From Desulfobacterales bacterium (GTDB taxonomy: Bacteria; Desulfobacterota; DSM-4660; Desulfatiglandales; B25-G16), in assembly GCA_013375385.1 (NCBI GenBank), contig JABXJY010000026.1, positions 1 through 18,894 of the forward strand: a stretch of 18,894 bases of DNA, read 5' to 3'. The notes below the pieces were generated by a model. It did no database searches. It was not told the origin of the DNA and was given only the letters and a program-made list of their open reading frames with translations. Position numbers and translations under genes: made by a program. Positions within the stretch are counted from its first letter, which is position 1; the number at the start of each line of letters is the position of its first letter. Shown here in pieces: positions 13,997 to 18,894 of the stretch.

Positions 13997-14869
13997 TCAA
14001 ATCACCTTATTGAGCGGATATTCAATTATACCTTCAGCCCCTTCCCTTATTAATTGGGGAATAAGCTCCCTGACCTTTTCCTTATGAATCATTACCTCAA
14101 CCGAGACCCAATTGGATTGGAAGAGGTTGGCTATGGTGGGTGAGGTAATACTCGGGAGTATTTTGACGATCCCGTCTAATCGTTCCTTTGGTATATTCAT
14201 CTTTAAACCTACCATGTTTTCAGCCCTCAAGGCCCCTTGGAGGAGTAAAGCAATCTGCTGAATCTTGCTCCTCTTCCATGAATCTCCCCAAGCATCTTTA
14301 TTTGCAATAAGTATAGTGTTTGACTGCATCAGTTCATGGATAATCTTCAATCCATGGGCCTTGATGGTACTCCCTGTCTCAGTAACCTCAACTATAGCAT
14401 CTGACAAACCTGCCACAATCTTGGCCTCGGTTGTTCCCCATGAGAATTCAACCTTAACGTCTATTCCTCTTTGGGCGAAGTATTTTTTCGTATAGTTAAC
14501 CAGTTCCGTTGCTATCTTTTTACCCTTAAGGTCAGATAGTTCCTTGATATCAGAGTCAGGAGACACTGCCAAAACCCACCTGGTGGGGCTCTGGCTCATC
14601 TTGGAGTAGATCAGGTCAGCAACAGTGACGACATCTGATTCATTCTCTTCTTTCCAGTCTCTACCGGTGAGGCCCGCATCAATAGTGCCGTTTTCTACGT
14701 GAATGGACATCTCCTGGGCCCTCAAGAGTGAACACTTGACAGTCTCATCGTTTATTTCAGGAAAATAATTCCGATGATTGACAGAGATTCTCCAGCCTGA
14801 TTTGTCTAATAGCCTGAGTGTGGCCTCCTCCAGACTCCCCTTCGGTATACCGAGCTTAAGCACGTTCAT
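13997..14869 (-). CDS. hisG: ATP phosphoribosyltransferase, long form HisG
   Basis: First, committed step of histidine synthesis: ATP plus PRPP to phosphoribosyl-ATP, in the cytoplasm. The protein begins LKLGIPKGSLEEATLRLLDKSGW, the usual HisG start. It continues with DAGLTGRDW, RIATELVN-type KKIATELVNYTKKYF, and the PRPP-binding IVEVTETGSTIKAHGLKII. At 290 residues it is the long form, with an extra C-terminal ACT-like domain (about 215-290, SPTIANLFQSNWVSVEVMIHKEKVRELIPQLI) that binds histidine for feedback inhibition. No HisZ partner is therefore needed. Its ATG overlaps the hisI stop by 4 nt (ATGA), which implies translational coupling. Confidence 0.95.
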   Translation of the reverse strand: MNVLKLGIPKGSLEEATLRLLDKSGWRISVNHRNYFPEINDETVKCSLLRAQEMSIHVENGTIDAGLTGRDWKEENESDVVTVADLIYSKMSQSPTRWVLAVSPDSDIKELSDLKGKKIATELVNYTKKYFAQRGIDVKVEFSWGTTEAKIVAGLSDAIVEVTETGSTIKAHGLKIIHELMQSNTILIANKDAWGDSWKRSKIQQIALLLQGALRAENMVGLKMNIPKERLDGIVKILPSITSPTIANLFQSNWVSVEVMIHKEKVRELIPQLIREGAEGIIEYPLNKVI

Positions 14870-15246
14870 TTTTTATATACCCTCTCTGGATCAAATATCC
14901 TTTCACCAATGATGGTTTCCGCTCCATTTCTATCAATCTTGTTGTGGAAGCAGCTTTCATATCCAAGATGGCAGGCAGCTCCTCCTGACTGCTCTACCTT
15001 GAGAAGGATAGCATCATGGTCACAGTCCACTAAGATTTCTTTCACTATCTGGATATGACCTGAAGTTGCCCCTTTATGCCATATTTCTCCCCGTGTGCGG
15101 CTCCAGTAGTGGGCCTCGCCAGTCTGGAGAGTACGCTGCCAAGCCACGTTATTCATAGAGGCCAGCATCAAAACCCTGCCGGATTTATAGTCTTGCGCAA
15201 TAGCTGGCACGATTCCATTACCCTTCTTAAAATCTAATTTGACCAT
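14866..15246 (-). CDS. hisI: Phosphoribosyl-AMP cyclohydrolase HisI
   Basis: Third step of histidine synthesis: opens the adenine ring of phosphoribosyl-AMP using a metal. From ATG 15246 the protein has 126 residues (VKLDFKKGNGIVPAIAQD to ERVYKK), the usual size for monofunctional HisI. HisE is not fused. Diagnostic segments are HYWSRTRGEIWHKGATSGH, then DCDHDAILLKVEQSGGAACHLGYESCF with the metal-binding Asp/Cys residues. The frame is open upstream to an ATG at 15342, but the added 32 residues match nothing in the family. ATG 15246 also has an AGAGAG ribosome-binding site, and a promoter candidate places the transcript start downstream of 15342. It overlaps hisG by 4 nt. Confidence 0.94.
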   Translation of the reverse strand: MVKLDFKKGNGIVPAIAQDYKSGRVLMLASMNNVAWQRTLQTGEAHYWSRTRGEIWHKGATSGHIQIVKEILVDCDHDAILLKVEQSGGAACHLGYESCFHNKIDRNGAETIIGERIFDPERVYKK

Positions 15247-15312
15247 ATGCTCTCTTTCAGTTTCAAAATCATGAATCGTATCCTCTGCGTATAATCTCAG
15301 AGTCTTATTTTT

Positions 15313-15341
15313 TATATACAAAAGATATCTCATATTGTCCA
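15313..15341 (-). promoter_or_regulatory. Candidate sigma-70-type promoter for hisI-hisG
   Basis: On the minus strand TGGACA (15341-15336, five of six to TTGACA) is followed after exactly 17 nt by TATATA (15318-15313). Transcription would begin near 15305, about 60 nt upstream of the hisI ATG at 15246. This position excludes the longer 15342 start from the message. It is prediction by motif only. Confidence 0.45.
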
Positions 15342-15403
15342 TACTGCTTTTTTAAATTATTTATGTTATAGTTTTGCCAAAAGGATATTTGAAAGGGATG
15401 ATT

Positions 15404-16297
15404 ATGTCAGCGCAAGTAGTTCGGGAAACAGATTTTGCCAATTTAAGATTGGTTAATCGGGGTAAGGTCAGGGATATATATGAGGTAGGGGACAATTTAC
15501 TCATAGTTGCTACTGATCGGGTGTCCGCATTTGATGTTGTTATGAATGATCCTGTTCCAGATAAGGGAAAGGTCCTAACCAAGCTATCTGTTTTCTGGTT
15601 TAAGAGGCTCGCTTCCATAGTCGATAATCATCTGATCTCCGCTGATCCAGATGAATATCCGGAATCCTGCACGCCTTACAAAGAGCAGCTTGCTGATCGG
15701 AGCATGCTTGTGCATAAAGCGAGGCCCCTTCCTGTGGAATGTGTTGTAAGGGGTTATGTTTCAGGCTCTGGATGGCTTGAGTACCGGGAGTTGGGAAGTA
15801 TCTCAGGGATTTCCCTCGTTGAAGGGCTGGAGGAGTCATCCCAATTGCCAGAACCGATCTTCACACCAGCAACCAAAGCTGCCCAGGGGACCCATGATGA
15901 GAATATCTCCTTTGAGGATGTTTCAAATATCGTCGGAGAAGATACAGCCAAAGAGATCAAAAGAATCAGCCTAGTCTTATACCAAAACGGAAGAGATCTG
16001 GCCTCTCGAAATGGTATCATTATTGCGGACACCAAGTTTGAGTTCGGGTTTGTAGATGATCATCTCATGCTCATTGATGAGGTATTAACCCCAGATTCAT
16101 CCAGATTCTGGCCAATGGATGGGTACAAACCTGGGGGAGCGCAAAAGAGTTTTGACAAGCAGTTCTTAAGGGATTACCTCAACAGTATTGACTGGCCAAA
16201 AGAGCCGCCCCCGCCAAAATTACGGCCAGAAGTGATTCAAATAACGAGAGACAAATATCTTGAAGTTCTCGAGAGGTTAACGGGAAAAGGCCTGTAG
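15404..16297 (+). CDS. purC: SAICAR synthetase (phosphoribosylaminoimidazole-succinocarboxamide synthase) PurC
   Basis: Cytoplasmic ATP-dependent ligase of purine synthesis that joins CAIR and aspartate to give SAICAR. From ATG 15404 the protein has 297 residues. This is the longer type seen in yeast ADE1 and many bacteria, compared with about 237 in E. coli. Motifs seen are VNRGKVRDIYEVGD, VATDRVSAFDVVMNDPVPDKGKVL, the substrate-binding ECVVRGYVSGSGW, and the nucleotide-site segment TPATKAAQGTHDENISF. The C-terminal part includes GFVDDHLMLIDEVLTPDSSRFWP. I chose 15404 because AAAGGGA stands 6 nt before it. TTG 15374 and ATG 15398 are in frame but lack such a site. The gene diverges from hisI, with only about 157 nt between the chosen starts. 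Confidence 0.95.
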   Translation: MSAQVVRETDFANLRLVNRGKVRDIYEVGDNLLIVATDRVSAFDVVMNDPVPDKGKVLTKLSVFWFKRLASIVDNHLISADPDEYPESCTPYKEQLADRSMLVHKARPLPVECVVRGYVSGSGWLEYRELGSISGISLVEGLEESSQLPEPIFTPATKAAQGTHDENISFEDVSNIVGEDTAKEIKRISLVLYQNGRDLASRNGIIIADTKFEFGFVDDHLMLIDEVLTPDSSRFWPMDGYKPGGAQKSFDKQFLRDYLNSIDWPKEPPPPKLRPEVIQITRDKYLEVLERLTGKGL

Positions 16298-16428
16298 ACC
16301 CTTCTATAAATCTTGAACGAGTCTTAGGACCCCGCTCAAACCTGTTGGACTCTCTGCCCCGCCAAACGATGGCGAAACTTTCTATCTAACAAGGTAAGAA
16401 TTGGGCCTACCTTCTTATACTCCTGGCC

Positions 16429-16457
16429 TTGACAACTCCTGTCCAGATGTTTAACAT
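16429..16457 (+). promoter_or_regulatory. Candidate grpE promoter (TTGACA-N17-TAACAT)
   Basis: A perfect -35 hexamer TTGACA (16429-16434) is separated by exactly 17 nt from TAACAT (16452-16457, four of six to TATAAT). Transcription would start near 16464, about 20 nt before the first grpE ATG. A perfect 7-1-7 dyad covers the -10 region. Motif evidence only. Confidence 0.5.
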
Positions 16458-16459
16458 CT
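16445..16459. promoter_or_regulatory. Perfect 15-bp dyad over the -10 of the grpE promoter, possible operator
   Basis: AGATGTT (16445-16451), a central T, then AACATCT (16453-16459) form a perfect inverted repeat. It overlaps the -10 hexamer of the predicted promoter, the place where a repressor dimer would block transcription. It resembles neither CIRCE nor any operator I can name. Confidence 0.4.
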
Positions 16460-16483
16460 CTTAAGATTTGGTTCAGTCATCAG

Positions 16484-17161
16484 ATGGGGAAACGTAGAAG
16501 AGTTATGAGCGAGATAGAGATCAAGACAAATGAGAAAGGTGGAAAGGTAGAACATTACGAACAGGTGCATAAGGAAAAGGAAAAAGTAGAAGATCATAAG
16601 GGGTCAGACAAAAGAACTATAGGGAAGGGCACAGAAAAGAAGGTGAAGAGGGTGGAGGAGATGACGAAACAGGAACTCCTTGAGAAATTGAAAGATACCG
16701 AAAAGAAATCGCAGGAGAATTACGATCTGTATATGCGAACCTATGCTGAAATGGAAAATATCAAAAAGAGGGGAATAAGAGAGAGGGAGGATTTGGCTCG
16801 GTATGCTAATGAATCGCTCATTAAGGAGATTCTACCAGTAATTGATAATCTTCAAAAGGCGATATCCCACTCCCAAAATGATAAGAATCCCTCGGGGTTA
16901 GTTGAAGGTGTTGAACTGACACTGGATAGCCTTATGAAAACGCTAGAAAAAGCGGGTCTTAAAGAGGTTGAGGCAGAGGGAAAACCTTTTGATCCCAACC
17001 TTCATGAGGCAATTTCAAAGCAGATAGATGATAAGGTTGCGCCAGGACATGTCATAACGGAGTTGCAGAAGGGCTACGTGCTCAATGGGCGCCTGATTAG
17101 GCCATCGATGGTTGTGATCTCGGAGGGAAATGGGACGACAGAGAAGAGACTGTGTAAGTAA
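16484..17161 (+). CDS. grpE: GrpE, nucleotide exchange factor for DnaK
   Basis: Dimeric co-chaperone that releases ADP from DnaK in the cytoplasm. The 225-residue frame starts with a very charged, low-complexity tail (about 1-60, rich in K and E). The long dimerisation helix follows (about 62-135, with NYDLYMRTYAEMENIKKRGIRE). The C-terminal beta domain that touches DnaK comes last, with the signature GKPFDPNLHEAISKQ and VLNGRLIRPSMVVIS. The highly charged tail makes it longer than the E. coli protein (197). ATG 16484 and ATG 16505 are both possible starts. The second has AGAAGAG shortly before it and would remove MGKRRRV. dnaK follows 42 nt downstream. hrcA, often upstream of grpE, is absent. 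Confidence 0.94.
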   Translation: MGKRRRVMSEIEIKTNEKGGKVEHYEQVHKEKEKVEDHKGSDKRTIGKGTEKKVKRVEEMTKQELLEKLKDTEKKSQENYDLYMRTYAEMENIKKRGIREREDLARYANESLIKEILPVIDNLQKAISHSQNDKNPSGLVEGVELTLDSLMKTLEKAGLKEVEAEGKPFDPNLHEAISKQIDDKVAPGHVITELQKGYVLNGRLIRPSMVVISEGNGTTEKRLCK

Positions 17162-17178
17162 TCAGTAAATATCAGTAA
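17161..17178 (+). repeat. Short direct repeat ATCAGTAA twice in the grpE-dnaK spacer
   Basis: ATCAGTAA occurs at 17161-17168 and 17171-17178. AGTAA is also spaced 7 nt apart at 17157 and 17164. It is a weak relative of the heptamer arrays elsewhere in the window. It ends before the strong dnaK ribosome-binding site. Confidence 0.35.
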
Positions 17179-17203
17179 TAGATATACTCTTAAGGAGGAG
17201 ATG

Positions 17204-18894
17204 ATGAGTAAGATAATTGGAATCGATTTGGGGACCACAAACTCGTGCGTTGCGCTTATGGAAGGAGGTGACCCAAAGGTAATTGCCAATGTGGAAGGGA
17301 ACCGGACCACACCCTCTATAGTAGCATTTACTGATAGTGGGGAACGGCTCGTAGGGCAGACTGCGAAAAGACAGGCAATTACCAATCCAGATAATACTGT
17401 CTATGCAGTTAAGCGACTGATTGGCAGGAAGTTTGATTCGCCCGAGGTTCAAAGAGATATTAAGATAACACCTTTCAGAATTACCAAGGCAAAGAATGGT
17501 GATGCCCAGGTTACCGTCAAGGGTAAGGATTATAGTGCGGCCGAGATTTCATCAATGATTTTGCAGAAAATGAAGCAGACCGCTGAAGAATATCTCGGTG
17601 AAAAGGTGACGGATGCTGTCATTACCGTTCCTGCCTATTTCAACGACAGCCAGAGACAGGCGACAAAGGATGCGGGAAAGATAGCAGGGTTGAATGTTCA
17701 GCGGATCATCAATGAGCCCACCGCTGCCTCACTTGCATACGGCCTGGATAAGAAAAAGGACGAAAAGATTGCTGTCTTTGATCTTGGTGGTGGTACCTTT
17801 GATGTCTCCATTCTGGAGATAGGTGATGGGGTCTTTGAGGTCAAGGCCACCAATGGAAATACCCATTTGGGAGGTGAAGACTTTGATCAGAGAGTGATTG
17901 AGTACCTTGCTGATGAATTCAAGAAGGATCAGGGGATCGATCTCAGGAATGATAAGATGGCACTCCAGCGTCTGAAGGAGGGGGCTGAAAAGGCAAAGAT
18001 GGAACTTTCCACCTCGATGGAGACAGACATTAATCTTCCCTTTATTACCGCTGATGCAAGTGGGCCAAAACACCTGAATATAAAACTGACCAGGGCAAAA
18101 CTTGAGGGCCTTGTGGAGGATCTGATTGAAGAAACAGTCGAACCCTGCAGGATTGCCTTGAGTGACGCTGCTTTGAAGCCCGGTGACATCAATGAGGTGA
18201 TTCTGGTTGGTGGGATGACCAGGATGCCGAAGGTTCAGGAAAAGGTAAAGCAGATCTTTGGCAAGGAGCCGCACAAGGGCGTGAACCCTGATGAGGTTGT
18301 TGCAATTGGTGCAGCTATACAAGGTGGGGTCTTAAAGGGTGATGTAAAAGATGTTCTCTTGCTTGATGTTACTCCCCTTTCCCTGGGAATTGAGACCCTT
18401 GGTGGTGTTACGACAAAGCTCATCGAGAAGAACACTACTATACCCACCAAGAAGAGTCAGATATTCTCAACTGCAGCAGATAACCAGCCTGCGGTGTCAA
18501 TTCATGTTCTTCAGGGTGAAAGAGAGATGGCGGTTCACAATAAGACCCTTGGGCGCTTTGAACTGGTTGGCATTCCACCAGCGCCGAGAGGTATTCCTCA
18601 GATAGAGGTAACCTTTGATATTGATGCAAACGGTATTGTTAATGTATCTGCCAAAGATCTAGGAACTGGAAAAGAACAGTCCATCAGGATAACCGCATCG
18701 AGCGGCCTCAGTGAGGAGGAAATTGAGAGGCTTATCAAGGATGCTGAACTTCATGCCGAAGAAGACAGAAAGAAGAGGGAACTTGTTGATGCTCGAAATG
18801 CTGCTGACTCCCTAATTTATTCCACTGAAAAATCTCTTAAGGAGGCTGGAGAAAAACTCGATACCGGTACCAAGGGAGAGATAGAGAATGCTAT
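17204..18894 (+). CDS. dnaK: Hsp70 chaperone DnaK, N-terminal 563 residues (cut by the window end)
   Basis: ATP-driven cytoplasmic chaperone. The frame is open from ATG 17204 to the window end without a stop. About 563 of the usual roughly 640 residues are visible. The nucleotide-binding domain shows phosphate motif 1 IIGIDLGTTNSCV at residues 4-16, VPAYFNDSQRQATKDAG, the second phosphate motif FDLGGGTFDVS at about 192-202, and VILVGGMTRMPKVQ. The interdomain linker VLLLDV is at 384-389. The substrate-binding beta domain follows (LSLGIETLGGV to NVSAKDLGTGKEQSI), then the start of the helical lid (SEEEIERLIKDAELHAEEDRKKRE). AAGGAGG at 17192-17198 is a strong ribosome-binding site. Its spacing favours ATG 17204 over the adjacent ATG 17201. 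It is co-directional with grpE, and dnaJ would be expected next. Confidence 0.97.
   Translation, partial: MSKIIGIDLGTTNSCVALMEGGDPKVIANVEGNRTTPSIVAFTDSGERLVGQTAKRQAITNPDNTVYAVKRLIGRKFDSPEVQRDIKITPFRITKAKNGDAQVTVKGKDYSAAEISSMILQKMKQTAEEYLGEKVTDAVITVPAYFNDSQRQATKDAGKIAGLNVQRIINEPTAASLAYGLDKKKDEKIAVFDLGGGTFDVSILEIGDGVFEVKATNGNTHLGGEDFDQRVIEYLADEFKKDQGIDLRNDKMALQRLKEGAEKAKMELSTSMETDINLPFITADASGPKHLNIKLTRAKLEGLVEDLIEETVEPCRIALSDAALKPGDINEVILVGGMTRMPKVQEKVKQIFGKEPHKGVNPDEVVAIGAAIQGGVLKGDVKDVLLLDVTPLSLGIETLGGVTTKLIEKNTTIPTKKSQIFSTAADNQPAVSIHVLQGEREMAVHNKTLGRFELVGIPPAPRGIPQIEVTFDIDANGIVNVSAKDLGTGKEQSIRITASSGLSEEEIERLIKDAELHAEEDRKKRELVDARNAADSLIYSTEKSLKEAGEKLDTGTKGEIENA

Larger units (their letters stand above)
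16298..16483 (+). other. purC-grpE spacer with hairpins and promoter candidate
   Basis: This 186-nt spacer has no gene. It contains a small hairpin, CGCCA (16360-16364) with TGGCG (16370-16374), but without a T-run, so it is a poor terminator for purC. A CTTGAA (16312-16317) followed 12 nt later by CCCCGC faintly recalls a heat-shock promoter. A better sigma-70-type promoter with an overlapping dyad lies at 16429-16459. No CIRCE element (TTAGCACTC-N9-GAGTGCTAA) is present. Confidence 0.5.

Noticed and set aside
13707..14087. Plus-strand open frame of 126 codons across the aminotransferase-hisG junction
   Set aside because: It runs antisense through two conserved genes and a hairpin spacer, with no ribosome-binding site or protein-like features.
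16312..16335. CTTGAA-N12-CCCCGC as a sigma-32 heat-shock promoter for grpE
   Set aside because: The -10 part lacks the CCCCAT core, the spacing is short, and it lies 150 nt from grpE. The TTGACA promoter nearer the gene is better.

Overview
The window is a stretch of chromosome from a Gram-negative (diderm, lipopolysaccharide-making) bacterium of moderate GC content. The gene order lysS, lolC, lolD, bamA, skp, lpxD, fabZ, lpxA, lpxI, Gfo/Idh oxidoreductase, lpxB resembles what I know from the former Deltaproteobacteria (Desulfobacterota, e.g. Syntrophobacteria/Syntrophales-like lineages). The BamA with an extra N-terminal domain and the use of LpxI fit that placement. The assignment is inference from synteny and cannot be proven here.

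Layout. Positions 1-367 hold the C-terminal end of lysyl-tRNA synthetase. Positions 456-11215 hold ten collinear plus-strand genes for the outer membrane: lipoprotein export (lolC/E, lolD), outer-membrane protein insertion and chaperoning (bamA, skp), lipid A synthesis (lpxD, lpxA, lpxI, lpxB), the shared fatty-acid dehydratase fabZ, and a Gfo/Idh/MocA oxidoreductase. A sigma-54-dependent NtrC/NtrX-type response regulator (11219-12571) follows 3 nt behind lpxB. A convergent spacer (12572-12740) separates it from a minus-strand cluster: hisI, hisG (4-nt overlap) and a class I aminotransferase. purC diverges from hisI, and grpE and the start of dnaK (cut by the window end) follow on the plus strand.

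How it works together. FabZ supplies acyl-ACP precursors. LpxA, LpxD, LpxI and LpxB make the lipid A disaccharide. LolCD releases lipoproteins from the inner membrane, Skp carries outer-membrane proteins and BamA inserts them. The his and pur genes touch at one shared intermediate, AICAR. grpE-dnaK is the Hsp70 module.

The coding content is largely conventional. The most unusual signal lies between the genes. Several longer spacers are built of degenerate tandem heptanucleotides (7-bp period, different unit sequences). Some run flush into start codons, and one is apparently translated as the N-terminus of the oxidoreductase, together with a 46-bp hairpin element flanked by 9-bp direct repeats. 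No gene-free stretch exceeds about 190 bp. I saw no rRNA, tRNA, CRISPR array, transposase or phage gene.
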